The notes: generated from the sequence alone by a model not told the origin. A stretch of 64,000 nt of DNA from Kitasatospora phosalacinea (GCF_000717185.1 NZ_JNYE01000007.1:43791-107790); one strand, 5' to 3'; counted from the first letter of the stretch, positions 7,912 through 17,375 are shown. Program-made: numbers and translations.

Positions 7912-9281
7912 GGCTCGGGCGTGCCGGTGGCGGTGAGGTGCGGGCCGAGGGTGAGGCGGCCGGGGGTGAGGGCGGGGACGGCGGTGCGGTGGAAGGCGTC
8001 CAGGCCGAAGCGCAGCGAGACCGGGGAGTGCAGGTCGTGGGCGCGCAGGACCCAGGGCGCCTCGGGGGCGTCGGCGGGGGGCTGGGCAAACTCGCACTCG
8101 ACGTAGGTGTGGCGGCTCTCCGGGTCGTGGCGGTTCGAGAGCCGGCAGCGGACGCGGTGCAGCCGGGAGGGCAGGGCGTGCACGGCGGGAGGGGGCGGAT
8201 CAGCGGCGGGGAGGAACTCGGCGGGGAGGTCCACCCGGGCGGCGACGGGGGCGACGAAGTCCGGGCCGCCGCGGCGGCACCAGTCGGCGACCAGCGCGCG
8301 GAAGGCGGCGTTCCGGGCGGAGCGGCGGCGGATCGCGCCCGCGGCCAGGATCTGCTGCCCGGCCCCGGACAGCGCGGTGGTGATGGCGGTCAGCGGGGCG
8401 CGGGCGTCCGCCCAGCGGGCGGTCAGCATGGCCCGGTGGAGGACCTGCCCCGCCCGGTGGGCGTGGAAGGCGGACCTGAACACGGGCAGCTCCCGCTCCG
8501 GGGCGCGGCGGCGTTCCGGCGCCTCCGGGTGCGCGGCGGCGAGCCGGCTGCCGCACGGCGACGCCCGCAGGTTGAAGTCGTCGACGGTCAGTTCGAGGGA
8601 GCGGCAGCGCAGGGCGACGGCCGAGCCGATCCGGAGCGTCACCCCGTCGGGGTCGGTGCGCAGGGTCAGGCCGGTGGCGTCCGCGGTGGTGTCGACGTCC
8701 AGTTCGACCGGGTCCTCCAGGCTGATCCAGAGGTTCGCGTAGCCGTCCTCACCCCCGGCGTACCGGCACGGCACCTCGGCGTCGAACCAGCAGTCCAGCC
8801 GTTCGGACCCGCGCCGTTGGACGCGCAGGGAGCGCAGCACGGCGGACGCCAGGTCGTAGTCGGCGGCGAGTTCGTCGACGCGCTCGGGCGTCCGCGGGGT
8901 GAGGTCGGCGCTCAGGACGTCGGAGCCGAACCGGTGCCAGCGGTCCGGGACGGGTTCGGGTCCGGGCGGGAGCAGGAGGCGCTCGACCGGGACGCCCGCG
9001 GCGGCGGTCCGCTCCACCACCCAGGCCCGCCGCTGGTTGCCGAGGTCGGCCAGCCAGCGCAGCGCCCAGCGGGCCTGGAGCTCGCGCATCCAGCGGAAGC
9101 GGGCGGTGGCGGCCCTGAACAGGGCGTAGGTGTTGTTGTCCCACACGTCCGCCAGCCGGTAGACCTCGTCGCGGTCGAACTCGCGCGCGTCCGCGGCCAG
9201 TTCGGCGATCCGGTCGATCGAGGCGTCCAGCAGGGCGGCGAACGCGAGCAGGGTGCGCGGGTGCCGGGGGCGGAGGGGCAT
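7905..9281 (-). CDS. Conserved hypothetical protein, 458 residues
   Basis: I do not recognise the family. The protein is soluble and rich in Arg and Trp. An N-terminal helical part (1-100) contains RLADVWDNNTYALFRAATAR, a middle part (about 130-260) is strand-rich and could be a beta-sandwich, and a C-terminal part has a helical bundle followed by strands. There is no signal peptide, membrane helix or known catalytic motif. It is monocistronic and divergent from the HAD gene, and it ends in its own hairpin. Codon use is like its neighbours. Confidence 0.7.
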   Translation of the reverse strand: MPLRPRHPRTLLAFAALLDASIDRIAELAADAREFDRDEVYRLADVWDNNTYALFRAATARFRWMRELQARWALRWLADLGNQRRAWVVERTAAAGVPVERLLLPPGPEPVPDRWHRFGSDVLSADLTPRTPERVDELAADYDLASAVLRSLRVQRRGSERLDCWFDAEVPCRYAGGEDGYANLWISLEDPVELDVDTTADATGLTLRTDPDGVTLRIGSAVALRCRSLELTVDDFNLRASPCGSRLAAAHPEAPERRRAPERELPVFRSAFHAHRAGQVLHRAMLTARWADARAPLTAITTALSGAGQQILAAGAIRRRSARNAAFRALVADWCRRGGPDFVAPVAARVDLPAEFLPAADPPPPAVHALPSRLHRVRCRLSNRHDPESRHTYVECEFAQPPADAPEAPWVLRAHDLHSPVSLRFGLDAFHRTAVPALTPGRLTLGPHLTATGTPEPC

Positions 9282-9438
9282 GGGGGTGATTGTGCCCGGC
9301 GACGGGGGTGGTTGCCATACGGAGAAAGTAGGGTGAAGGGAGACGAACCGGCGTCGCTTCGAAGGGAGTTGACGCGAGTTGACGGGGGTTCACGGATGCC
9401 CCGGCGGCGCGGGGCGCGAGCGGGAGGGGCTGGGCGGG

Positions 9439-10056
9439 ATGGCGGAGCGGCGGATCGGTGCGGTGCTGTGCGACCTGGACGGGGTGCTGCGGATCTGGTC
9501 GGACCTGGCGGACGTCGACCTGGAGCGCGGGCTGCCGCCGGGGACGGTCGGCGGGGCGGCGTTCCGGGCGGAGCGGTTGCTGCCCGCGGTGACCGGGCTG
9601 GTCAGTGACGAGGAGTGGCGGGCGGCGGTCGCGGCGGACCTGGCGACGGCGTGCGGGTCGGCGGAGGCGGCGCGGGAGGCGGTGGCGGCCTGGGGGCGGC
9701 AGCCGGTCCGGACGGACGTGGAGGTGCTGGCCCTGGTTTCCGAGGTGCGGCGGGGCGGCGTCCCGGTGGTGCTGGTGACGAACGGGACGACCCGGCTGGA
9801 GGCCGACCTCGCCGCGCACGGGCTGGACGCCGCGGTGGACGCCGTCCTCAACACCGCCCGGTTCGGGCACGCCAAGCCCGACCCCCGGGTGTACCTCGCG
9901 GCCGCCGAACTGGCCGGGGTCCCGGTGGAGCGCTGCCTGTTCGTCGACGACTCGGCCGGGAACGTCGCCGCCGCGACGGCGCTCGGCATGCACGGCCACC
10001 ACCACCGCGGGGCGGACGGGCTGCGCGCGGCGCTCGGCGGCTACGGCCTGCTCTGA
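9439..10056 (+). CDS. HAD-family hydrolase
   Basis: The 205-residue protein has all four HAD motifs: CDLDGVL (nucleophile and acid Asp, about 10-16), VLVTNGT (about 113), the Lys in GHAKPDPRVYL (about 142-152) and FVDDSAGNV (about 163-171). A helical cap lies between motifs I and II. It is a phosphatase-like hydrolase of unknown substrate; subfamily IA is likely. The ATG at 9439 places motif I at the expected distance from the N-terminus, so an earlier ATG at 9379 is less likely. A proline-poor 75-base gap leads to the alpha/beta hydrolase on the same strand. Confidence 0.88.
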   Translation: MAERRIGAVLCDLDGVLRIWSDLADVDLERGLPPGTVGGAAFRAERLLPAVTGLVSDEEWRAAVAADLATACGSAEAAREAVAAWGRQPVRTDVEVLALVSEVRRGGVPVVLVTNGTTRLEADLAAHGLDAAVDAVLNTARFGHAKPDPRVYLAAAELAGVPVERCLFVDDSAGNVAAATALGMHGHHHRGADGLRAALGGYGLL

Positions 10057-10131
10057 CCACCCCGCGGAACGCCCTGACCGCCCCGCGGAACGGCCTGCCG
10101 GGCCCGGGTCCGGCGTGCCACCATCCGGGCC

Positions 10132-10983
10132 ATGACGATCTTCCACGGGTACGACGGAACGGCCCTCCACTACGAGCAACTCGGCGACGGCGCACCCCTG
10201 GTGGCGGTCCCCGGCGGCCCCGGCATGGACGCCCGCTACCTCGGCGACCTCGGCGGGCTGGACGCCCGGCGGCGGCTGGTCCGGTTCGACCCGCGGGGCT
10301 GCGGCCGCTCGGCGGCGCCCGCCGACCGGGCGAGCTGCGCGTTCGCCGCCCAGGCCGCGGACGTGGAGGCCCTCCGGGAGCACCTCGGCGCGGACCGCAT
10401 CGACCTGCTCGGCCACTCCGCGGGCGCCCTCACCGCGCAGCGCTACGCCGCCGGGTTCCCGCACCGCGTACGGTCGCTGGTGCTGGTCACCCCGGTCGGC
10501 CGGGCCGCCCGGGAGCCCGACCCGGCGGAACTCGCCGCGCTCCGGGCCGCGCGCGCGGCCGAGCCCTGGTACCCGGACGCGGCGGAGGCGGACGCCCTGC
10601 TGGCCGCCGGTGCGGGCGATCCGGCGGTGCTGGTGCGGCGGATCACGCCGTTCTTCTGGGGCACCTGGAACGAGCGGGCCCGCGCGGCGGCGTTCGACCC
10701 GGAGCAGGTACCGGCCGCGCCCTGGATGCGGGAGGCGTTCTACGCGGGCGCGGGCACGGACGGCGCGGGCACGGCCGGGGCCGGCCCCGAGCCGGTGGCG
10801 GCGCCGGTGCTGGTGGTCGCCGGGGAGCGGGACGGGATGATCGGCACCGCCCCGGCGCGGCTGGTCGCGGCCCTGCACCCGGACGCCCGGCTCGCCGTCC
10901 TGCCGGGGGTGGGGCACCGGCCCTGGGTGGAGGACCCGGCGGGGTTCGCCGCGCTGGTGGGAGGGTTCCTGGAGGGCGTCTGA
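10132..10983 (+). CDS. Alpha/beta-fold hydrolase (proline iminopeptidase-like)
   Basis: The 283-residue protein has the alpha/beta hydrolase plan: an oxyanion loop VPGGPGMDARYL (about 24-35), a DPRGCGRS strand-turn (about 54-61), the nucleophile elbow GHSAG (about 91-95), an acidic residue after VLVVAGERDG and the catalytic His in GVGHRPWVED near the end. The GGPG-DPRGxGxS pattern is that of the proline iminopeptidase group, but many such enzymes have other substrates. The 157-bp repeat copy B begins 3 bases after its stop codon. Confidence 0.85.
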   Translation: MTIFHGYDGTALHYEQLGDGAPLVAVPGGPGMDARYLGDLGGLDARRRLVRFDPRGCGRSAAPADRASCAFAAQAADVEALREHLGADRIDLLGHSAGALTAQRYAAGFPHRVRSLVLVTPVGRAAREPDPAELAALRAARAAEPWYPDAAEADALLAAGAGDPAVLVRRITPFFWGTWNERARAAAFDPEQVPAAPWMREAFYAGAGTDGAGTAGAGPEPVAAPVLVVAGERDGMIGTAPARLVAALHPDARLAVLPGVGHRPWVEDPAGFAALVGGFLEGV

Positions 10984-10985
10984 CC

Positions 10986-11142
10986 GTCAGGGGCCCGGGG
11001 AACGGCGGGCTCGGGGCTGCTCACGGTGCACTGCCGTTGCGCGCCACGGCTTCGGGTTCCGTTCGTACGGCCCGAAGCAGCACGGACGCTCCGGTGGGCT
11101 CCGGGCGCCAGCAGCTCGGACCCGCCGTTCCCCGGGCCCCCG
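10986..11142 (-). repeat. 157-bp interspersed repeat, copy B
   Basis: This copy is the reverse complement of 1358-1514 with about 20 mismatches and no gaps. Both ends read GGGGCCCGGGGAACGGCGGG inwards or its near match, and the centre forms CTTCGGG/CCCGAAG. It starts 3 bases after the alpha/beta hydrolase stop and ends before the leftward 54-residue frame, so it lies at the meeting point of two transcripts. It may act as a terminator-like RNA element or be a small non-autonomous mobile element. Confidence 0.85.
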
Positions 11143-11163
11143 ACGGGGCCACGCGATGGGGCC

Positions 11164-11328
11164 CTATGCGGTGAGGTGCCGGTAGAGCGGGGCGAGGAGT
11201 TCCGCGAGGTCGGGGGCGAGGTCGGGGAGGTCGGGGTCGGGCGGATCGGGCGGGTCGGTGGGTGCGGGGCGGAGGGTGAACTCGCCCTGCCAGAAGGTGT
11301 CGAGGCACTGGTCGATCGGCTGGTCCAC
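11164..11328 (-). CDS. Short 54-residue protein coupled to the SNF2 helicase gene
   Basis: A GTG at 11328, four bases after the helicase stop codon and with GGAG about 9 bases upstream, opens a frame to TAG 11164-11166. The product (starting VDQPIDQCLDTFWQGEF) is acidic and rich in Pro and Asp, ending in LYRHLTA. In many actinobacteria a SWIM zinc-finger gene follows this helicase, and the LDTFW segment looks to me like the C-terminal part of such a protein. It could be a remnant or an independent small partner. I am not certain it is translated. Confidence 0.45.
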   Translation of the reverse strand: MDQPIDQCLDTFWQGEFTLRPAPTDPPDPPDPDLPDLAPDLAELLAPLYRHLTA

Positions 11329-11332
11329 GGTG

Positions 11333-14300
11333 TCAGCTCCCGGTCGCGTCGGCGGAGAGGGTGAGGAGTTCGCGGAGCTGCTCGGTGGGGAGCTCGGTCA
11401 GCCAGTGCTCGCCGGTGCCGATCACAGCATCCGCCAACTCCCTTTTGGTGTCGATGAGTTCGGCGATGCGTTCTTCGACGGTGCCGGTGCACACCAGTTT
11501 GCGGACCTGGACGTCGCGCTGCTGGCCGATGCGGTGGGCGCGGTCGGTGGCCTGGTCCTCGGTGGCGGGGTTCCACCAGCGGTCGAGGTGGACGACCTGG
11601 TTGGCGGCGGTGAGGTTGAGCCCGGTGCCGCCCGCCTTCAGGGAGAGCAGGAACACGCCCGGCCCGTCCGGGGTCTGGAAGCGGTCGACGAGTTCCTGGC
11701 GGCGCGGTGCGGCGAGGCCGCCGTGCAGGTGGAGGACGGGGCTGCCGAGGCGGCGGCGCAGGTGGGACTGGAGCCGGGCGCCGAACTCGGCGTACTGGGT
11801 GAAGACGAGGGCCCGGTCGCCCTCGGCCAGGGCCTCCCCCAGCAGGGCGACCAGGCGTTCGACCTTGCCGGAGCGGCCGCCCAACGGGGATTGGTCGCGC
11901 AGGAGTTGGGCGGGGTGGTTGCAGACCTGCTTGAGCCGGCCGAGGGCGGCCAGCACGGCGCCCTTGCGTTCGACGCCGCGGAGGCCGCCGAGCCGGCCGA
12001 GCAGGTCGGCGACGACGGCCTGGTAGAGCCCGGCCTGCTCGGGGGTGAGGTTGCAGCGGACGGTGAACTCCTGCTTGGCGGGCAGCTGTTGGCCGATCTC
12101 GGGGTCGCTCTTGAGGCGGCGCAGCAGGAAGGGCGCGGTGAGCCGCTGGAGGGCGGCGGCGACGTCCCGGTTGCCGGACTGCTCGATCGGGACGGCGTAG
12201 TGCTCGCGGAAGGACTCGGGGGTGCCGAACAGGCCGGGGTTGGCGAAGTCGAGGACGGTGTGGAGTTCGGCGAGGCGGTTCTCGACGGGGGTGCCGGTGA
12301 GGGCGATCCGGGGGCCGGAGCGCAGCGAGCGCAGGGCGCGGGACTGGCGGGCGGCGCGGTTCTTGGCGTGCTGGGCCTCGTCGGCGACGACCCGCCGCCA
12401 GTGGACGGCGCGCAGCGCGGCGGCGTCCCGCTGGAGGACGCCGTAGGTGGTGATCACCAGGTCGGCGGCGGGGTCGGGGGCGGTGCGGTCGGGGCCGTGG
12501 TGGAGCTGGACGCGCAGCCGGGGGGCGAAGCGGGCGGCCTCGCGCCGCCAGTTGCCGACGAGCGAGGTGGGGCAGACCAGCAGGACGGGGCCGCGGGCGC
12601 CGCGGGCGTGTTCGAGGGCGAGCAGGGCGAGGGTCTGGACGGTCTTGCCGAGGCCCATGTCGTCGGCGAGGACGGCGCCGAGGCCGAGCCGTCCGAGGGC
12701 GTCCAGCCAGGCCAACCCCCTTTCCTGGTACGGGCGCAGGGCGCCGGTGAAGCCGGGCGGGGGCGGGGTGCGGCGGGCGCCGGGGAGGCGGCCGAGGCGC
12801 CCGGCCAGCAGGTCGCCGAGCGGGCCGTCGGCGTGCACGGCGGTGACCGGGAGGCCGTCGACGACGGCGCCGTCGGTGGCGGCGAGGCGGAGCAGGGCGG
12901 CGGCGTCGAGCTGCGGGTCGTCGCGGTGGGCGGCGAGGAAGCGCAGGGCGGCGGCGAGTTGTCCGGCGTCCACCTCGATCCACCGGCCGCGGAACCGGAC
13001 CAGGCCCGCCTGGGCGGCCGCGAGTTCGTCCAACTCCTGCTGGGTGAGCGGGTGTTCGCCGACGGCGAGCTGCCAGCGGAAGTCGAGCAGGGCGTCCCGG
13101 TCGGCCTGGGCGGCGCGCCGGACGGAGCCGGGGGCGGTGGTGCGCGCGGTGGCGGCGAGGCCGAGCCGGGGGCGGCGCTGCCACCAGGCGGGCAGCAGGA
13201 CGCCGTGCCCGGCGGCGGCGAGCGCGGGGGCGGTGTCGCGCAGGAAGGCGAGCGCTCCGGCCCGGTCGAGGTCGAGCCCGGTGGGGCGGGTGCGGTGCAG
13301 GGCGGCCCGCAGGCCGGGCAGCAGGCGGGCGGCGCGGTCGAGTTCGGCGAGGTACGCCGCGATCGGGTCGTCGACCGCCCGGGCCAGCGCGGCGGACCCC
13401 GGCCCGGCGGACCAGAGTTCGGCGGCGGGCAGCAGCAGCGAGGGCCGGTCGACCGGGCCGAGCAGCACGTCCAGGCGCCAGTTCTCGTCCAGGACGGTGG
13501 CGTCCGGGTCGTCGTCGGCGGTGCCGAGCGGTTCGGCGAGGCGGAAGGCCAGCCGGACCCGCCCGAGCGGTTCGGTGCCGGCCGCCGCAGCGGCGAGGCG
13601 GCCGGCCTCGGCCGGTTCGGGCGGGGCGGGCAGCCGGGCGTCCGGACCGCGCAGGGCGGCGAGCCAGGCCGGGCCGTCGCCGGGCGCCGCCGGGGCGTCC
13701 TCCCCCAGCGCGACCCGGGTCTCGTGGTCGGTGAGGGCCTCCAGCACGGTGTCGAGCAGGGCGCTGCCGGTGGGCTCGTGCCCGTCCTCGGCGCGGGCGA
13801 CCGGCGGGCACCCGGCCGCCAGCGCGAGGGCCTCCCGGTGGCTGGCCGGGTCGTGCGCGGGCCGCCAGCGCGCCGCCCACCCGCCGGGCTCCGCGACCAG
13901 CGCGGGCAGCACCCGCCCCCGCCCGGCCAGCCGCCAGGCCAGGTCGTGCACGCCCGTCAGCCAGCGCAGCGACGCCCCGTACGCGAGCTCCGCCGCCCGG
14001 CCGCCGGGCAGTTCGACGGTGGTGCCGGGCCAGTACGGGTCGAACAGCTCGCCGAGCAGCTGCGCGGCCTCCGGCAGGTCGAACAGCAGGGCCGGGACGC
14101 GCCACGGGCGCAGCTCCGGGCCCCGGGCGGTGGAGCCGACCGGCAGGTCCGGCGAGGGCGTGGGCCGCCCGCCGAGGGTCGGCAGCCGCAGGGTCAGCCA
14201 CCGCTCGTCGCCGCGCTCGGCCAGCCAGGCCGCCCCCGGGCCGACCGCCCGCAGCAGGCCCGCGACCTCGGCGGCCGGGCAGGCGTACGGGTGCCGCGGG

Positions 14301-14392
14301 CCCTCCCCCGCCCGCCGCGCGAACGCCCCGCCGTCCTCCGCCCACACCCCGAGCCGCCCGTCGACCCGCCACTGGGCGTGCAGGACGTACAT
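11333..14392 (-). CDS. SNF2-family DEAD/DEAH-box helicase
   Basis: The 1019-residue protein has a long N-terminal region of unknown fold (1-550, including an SNF2-associated segment with LTQQELDEL and WIEVD) and a Swi2/Snf2 ATPase at the C-terminus. The ATPase has DDMGLGKT (about 578), the Walker B DEAQ box (about 669), LTGTPVENR and RAHRIGQQRDV (about 954). Such bacterial SNF2 enzymes are DNA translocases thought to displace proteins from DNA, for example stalled polymerase. The ATG at 14392 has GGAGG 6 bases upstream. A 54-residue frame follows directly. Confidence 0.92.
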   Translation of the reverse strand: MYVLHAQWRVDGRLGVWAEDGGAFARRAGEGPRHPYACPAAEVAGLLRAVGPGAAWLAERGDERWLTLRLPTLGGRPTPSPDLPVGSTARGPELRPWRVPALLFDLPEAAQLLGELFDPYWPGTTVELPGGRAAELAYGASLRWLTGVHDLAWRLAGRGRVLPALVAEPGGWAARWRPAHDPASHREALALAAGCPPVARAEDGHEPTGSALLDTVLEALTDHETRVALGEDAPAAPGDGPAWLAALRGPDARLPAPPEPAEAGRLAAAAAGTEPLGRVRLAFRLAEPLGTADDDPDATVLDENWRLDVLLGPVDRPSLLLPAAELWSAGPGSAALARAVDDPIAAYLAELDRAARLLPGLRAALHRTRPTGLDLDRAGALAFLRDTAPALAAAGHGVLLPAWWQRRPRLGLAATARTTAPGSVRRAAQADRDALLDFRWQLAVGEHPLTQQELDELAAAQAGLVRFRGRWIEVDAGQLAAALRFLAAHRDDPQLDAAALLRLAATDGAVVDGLPVTAVHADGPLGDLLAGRLGRLPGARRTPPPPGFTGALRPYQERGLAWLDALGRLGLGAVLADDMGLGKTVQTLALLALEHARGARGPVLLVCPTSLVGNWRREAARFAPRLRVQLHHGPDRTAPDPAADLVITTYGVLQRDAAALRAVHWRRVVADEAQHAKNRAARQSRALRSLRSGPRIALTGTPVENRLAELHTVLDFANPGLFGTPESFREHYAVPIEQSGNRDVAAALQRLTAPFLLRRLKSDPEIGQQLPAKQEFTVRCNLTPEQAGLYQAVVADLLGRLGGLRGVERKGAVLAALGRLKQVCNHPAQLLRDQSPLGGRSGKVERLVALLGEALAEGDRALVFTQYAEFGARLQSHLRRRLGSPVLHLHGGLAAPRRQELVDRFQTPDGPGVFLLSLKAGGTGLNLTAANQVVHLDRWWNPATEDQATDRAHRIGQQRDVQVRKLVCTGTVEERIAELIDTKRELADAVIGTGEHWLTELPTEQLRELLTLSADATGS

Positions 14393-14490
14393 CGGGGACC
14401 TCCGGTGGGCGGGCACAGGGACCTTCCAGCGTAGATCGGCCCACCGACACGTTCGCGGGCCCCCGGTTCCGCACCGTCCCGCCCGCCGGT

Positions 14491-16314
14491 TCAGCTCAGG
14501 TGGAACACCGGCCCGCGCGGGGTGAAGGGCAGGGTCGCGCCGCGCGGGACGAGGTAGGCGTGTTCGCGGCGCGGGACGCGCAGGGTGTCGCAGTCGGTGT
14601 CGGTGATGATCAGCAGGGGCGCGGCGGCGGGGAAGTCGGGGGCGCGGGCCAGGAGGTCGACGCCGGGCTGCAGGACGGTGCCGCCGCGGCCGCGGACCCG
14701 GACCCGGCCGGCGAGTTCGGCGACCGGCAGGTAGCCCGCGTCGTGCGGGGCGGCGTCGCAGAAGACGACCCGGGCGGCGGGGACGTCGCGGGCGGCGGCG
14801 TAGGAGGCGATCGCGCCGAGGGCCTTGCCGAGCAGGGTGCGGTCCATCGATCCGGAGGTGTCGAGCAGGACGCCGAAGGTGCAGCGCGGTGTCTCCTCGT
14901 ACGGGTGGTGGCGTCCGGCGCGCGGGATGTCGGGGCTGGCGGACTGGCGGCGGGAGGGGCGGGCGTAGGAGCGCAGCGGTTCGGGGCGGGGGACGTGCTC
15001 GTCGAACCAGCGGGCGAGCCGGGCGTCCCAGGGCAGGGGCGGCTGGGAGAGGGCGCGGATCTCCTCGACGAGCCCGGCGGGCAGCAGGCCGCGGTCGCGG
15101 GTGTGCAGGTCGAAGCCCTGTTGCAGGCCGCGCCGGTAGAAGTCGTCGAGGTCGACGTAGCCGCGGGCGCCGGCGCGGGGCAGCGGTTCGCCGAGGATGT
15201 CGCCGAGGCCCTTGCCGCGCAGGGTGGCCAGGCGGCGCAGGCGGCGCTGGTCGCGGGCGATCCGGTCGTAGACCTCTTCGGCGGACAGGCCCTTCAGCTC
15301 GGGGTCGTGGAGCAGTCCTTCGGGCATCTCGCCGACGTCCATCTCCAGCAGCCAGCCGTTGACGACGTAGTCGGCTGCGACGTTGAAGAGGTACGGGTCG
15401 CGGCCGCCGGCCCGGTCGCCGTGGCGGAGGGCGGCGTGCAGCATCTCGTGGGCCAGGACGAAGCGCCACTCCTCGTCGGTGTGGTGGCGCAGCGGGTTGA
15501 GGTAGACCTCGCCCGCCTCGGCGTTGACGGCGGCGATCGTGATGCCGTGGGCGCGGGCGAGTTCGGCGTCGGCGACGAGGGTGAGTCCGGCGGCGAGGCC
15601 GCCGAGCAGGGGGTAGTGGGCGACGAACCAGCCGAGGGCGCGTTCCCAGGGGCGCTGCGGGAGGCGGGCGCCGTCGTGGGTCTCGCGGCGGCCGCCCGCG
15701 ACGTCCATGGCGGCGGAGACGGTGCGGGTGAGGGCGTGGGCGAAGGCGAGCGTCCGGTCCTCCGGGTCCTCGTGGGCGGTCCAGGGGGCGAGGTGCTGGT
15801 CGGGCCGGTCGCCGCCGGTGCCGCAGGCCCGGTACGCGGGCGGGACGCCGTCGCGGCGCCAGCGGGCGGCGAGTTCCTCCTCGTCGCCGCCGGGCCAGCT
15901 GCCGGGCAGGTCGTCGGGGGCGCGGCCGATCGGGAAGGTGTGGAGGAAGCGGTTGACGACGGCGCAGCGGGCGGCGAGGTCGGCGGCGTCGGGCTGGGCG
16001 CGGGGGCCGCGGGCGGCGGGGAGGTGGCCGAAGCCGAGGTGGAGCAGGGCGTGGGCGAGCGCCCAGGCCCACTCCCCGGGTTCGGCGCGGCGGCGCCGGT
16101 TGTGGTGCAGGGTGCCGTGCGAGTCGGCGGTGACCCAGCCGGTGGCGGGGTGCAGCGGGCAGTGCTCCTCGTCCAGGGCGCACAGCCCGGCGGGGACGGC
16201 GTGGAGCGCGGGGTTGCCGTGGACCGTGGCCAGTCCGGCGGCGAACGCGGCCTTGACCGGGTCGGCCTTCTCGGGCTCGGCGGCGGCTTTCGCGGCGGTG
16301 CGGCGGCCGCTCAC
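14491..16314 (-). CDS. VWA-like putative metallopeptidase (DUF2201 type)
   Basis: The 607-residue protein combines two parts. The N-terminal two thirds has a metallopeptidase-like domain with the zinc motif LAHEMLHAALRHGD (about 285-298) after a strand containing YLNPLRHH. The C-terminal part is a VWA-like domain with LLDTSGSM (MIDAS, about 484) and IITDTDCD. Its GTG start overlaps the stop of the preceding MoxR ATPase gene (GTGA), so the two are translationally coupled. MoxR AAA ATPases typically act with VWA partners to remodel or assemble protein complexes. The substrate is unknown. Confidence 0.88.
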   Translation of the reverse strand: MSGRRTAAKAAAEPEKADPVKAAFAAGLATVHGNPALHAVPAGLCALDEEHCPLHPATGWVTADSHGTLHHNRRRRAEPGEWAWALAHALLHLGFGHLPAARGPRAQPDAADLAARCAVVNRFLHTFPIGRAPDDLPGSWPGGDEEELAARWRRDGVPPAYRACGTGGDRPDQHLAPWTAHEDPEDRTLAFAHALTRTVSAAMDVAGGRRETHDGARLPQRPWERALGWFVAHYPLLGGLAAGLTLVADAELARAHGITIAAVNAEAGEVYLNPLRHHTDEEWRFVLAHEMLHAALRHGDRAGGRDPYLFNVAADYVVNGWLLEMDVGEMPEGLLHDPELKGLSAEEVYDRIARDQRRLRRLATLRGKGLGDILGEPLPRAGARGYVDLDDFYRRGLQQGFDLHTRDRGLLPAGLVEEIRALSQPPLPWDARLARWFDEHVPRPEPLRSYARPSRRQSASPDIPRAGRHHPYEETPRCTFGVLLDTSGSMDRTLLGKALGAIASYAAARDVPAARVVFCDAAPHDAGYLPVAELAGRVRVRGRGGTVLQPGVDLLARAPDFPAAAPLLIITDTDCDTLRVPRREHAYLVPRGATLPFTPRGPVFHLS

Positions 16315-17375
16315 CGGCGGGCCTCGACCAGGCGGGGCAGGTCGCGGGCGGCCTCGATCAGGAACCAGGACGGCAGCACGGGGTTGCCGTCGGGGCCGTC
16401 GGCGATCACGGTCTGGGCGACCTCGACGGAGATCTCGGCGAGCTGCACCAGCAGCGACTTGGAGCGGTACGCGTGCTGGCGGACGGACGGCGAGGCGTGC
16501 TCCTTGCGGGCGGGCAGTTCCTTGACCAGGCGGCCGCGGAAGGAGTCGGCGAGGTAGTAGAGCAGGTCGCGGTCCTCGACGCGGCGCGGCCAGGAGGCGT
16601 CGCCCTTGAGGATCGCCTCCAGCCCGTACGCGTTGCGGACGATCTTGACGTAGCCGCAGAAGGCGACGGCGTGGGCGGGGGTGAGCAGGCCGTGGGCGAG
16701 CACCTGGAGGGTGTCCTCGCCGAGGTCCGGGCCGAAGGAGTGCAGCGCGTCGGAGAGCATGTGCCAGGCGCGCGGGGTGGAGAACGGCTCCTCGGTCTTC
16801 GGCGGGGCGGACCACAGGTGGTCGGGCCGGTCGGTGAGGTGGTCGAGGATCCACGGGTGGACGCCGTGCCCGGCGGCCCAGCCGAGCCAGTCGTCGGAGC
16901 TGGCCCGCAGGTGGACGTGGACCAGGCGGTTGAGCAGCGCGGACGGCATCGGGCGGGCGAGCGCGCCGTCGGTGGCGCGGTTGCCCGCGCCGATCACGAT
17001 CGAGCCGGGCGGCAGTTCGTAGTTCCCGATCCGGCGGTCGAGGATCAGCGAGTAGAAGGCCTTCTGGACGTCGGGGGTGGCGGCGTTCAGCTCGTCCAGG
17101 AACAGGCAGTAGGGCTGGTCGCGGGCGATGGTCTCGGGCGGGCAGAACCGGGAGCGGCCCTCGGGGGTGAGCTGCGGGACGCCGATCAGGTCCTCGGGGG
17201 CGAGCTGGGTGCCGAGCAGCGAGACGCACTCCAGGCCGATCGACTCGGCGAACTGGTTGACCAGCGAGGACTTGCCGATGCCGGGCGCGCCCCAGAGGAA
17301 CACCGGCCGCACGGTGGCGAGGCCGAGCAGCAACTCGGGGACCTGGGACGGCGACACGGTGACGGCAGACTGCAC
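16311..17375 (-). CDS. MoxR-type AAA+ ATPase
   Basis: The 354-residue ATPase has Walker A GAPGIGKSS near residue 31, Walker B LFLDELNAA near 90, sensor 1 in VIGAGNRATDGA and the AAA_5/MoxR layout. The GTG start at 17375 has GGGAG about 9 bases upstream; the open frame upstream of it is low-quality sequence that includes the divergent promoter. It overlaps the VWA-like metallopeptidase gene by four bases. The pair probably works as an ATPase and its VWA adaptor in the cytoplasm. Confidence 0.9.
   Translation of the reverse strand: MQSAVTVSPSQVPELLLGLATVRPVFLWGAPGIGKSSLVNQFAESIGLECVSLLGTQLAPEDLIGVPQLTPEGRSRFCPPETIARDQPYCLFLDELNAATPDVQKAFYSLILDRRIGNYELPPGSIVIGAGNRATDGALARPMPSALLNRLVHVHLRASSDDWLGWAAGHGVHPWILDHLTDRPDHLWSAPPKTEEPFSTPRAWHMLSDALHSFGPDLGEDTLQVLAHGLLTPAHAVAFCGYVKIVRNAYGLEAILKGDASWPRRVEDRDLLYYLADSFRGRLVKELPARKEHASPSVRQHAYRSKSLLVQLAEISVEVAQTVIADGPDGNPVLPSWFLIEAARDLPRLVEARR

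Noticed and set aside
9379..9438. Earlier start of the HAD hydrolase at 9379
   Set aside because: It would put 20 low-complexity residues before motif I, which normally lies close to the N-terminus.
10740..14474. Long minus-strand open frame across the helicase gene
   Set aside because: Only the frame ending at 11333 contains SNF2 motifs; the other is Arg/Pro-rich without any motif.
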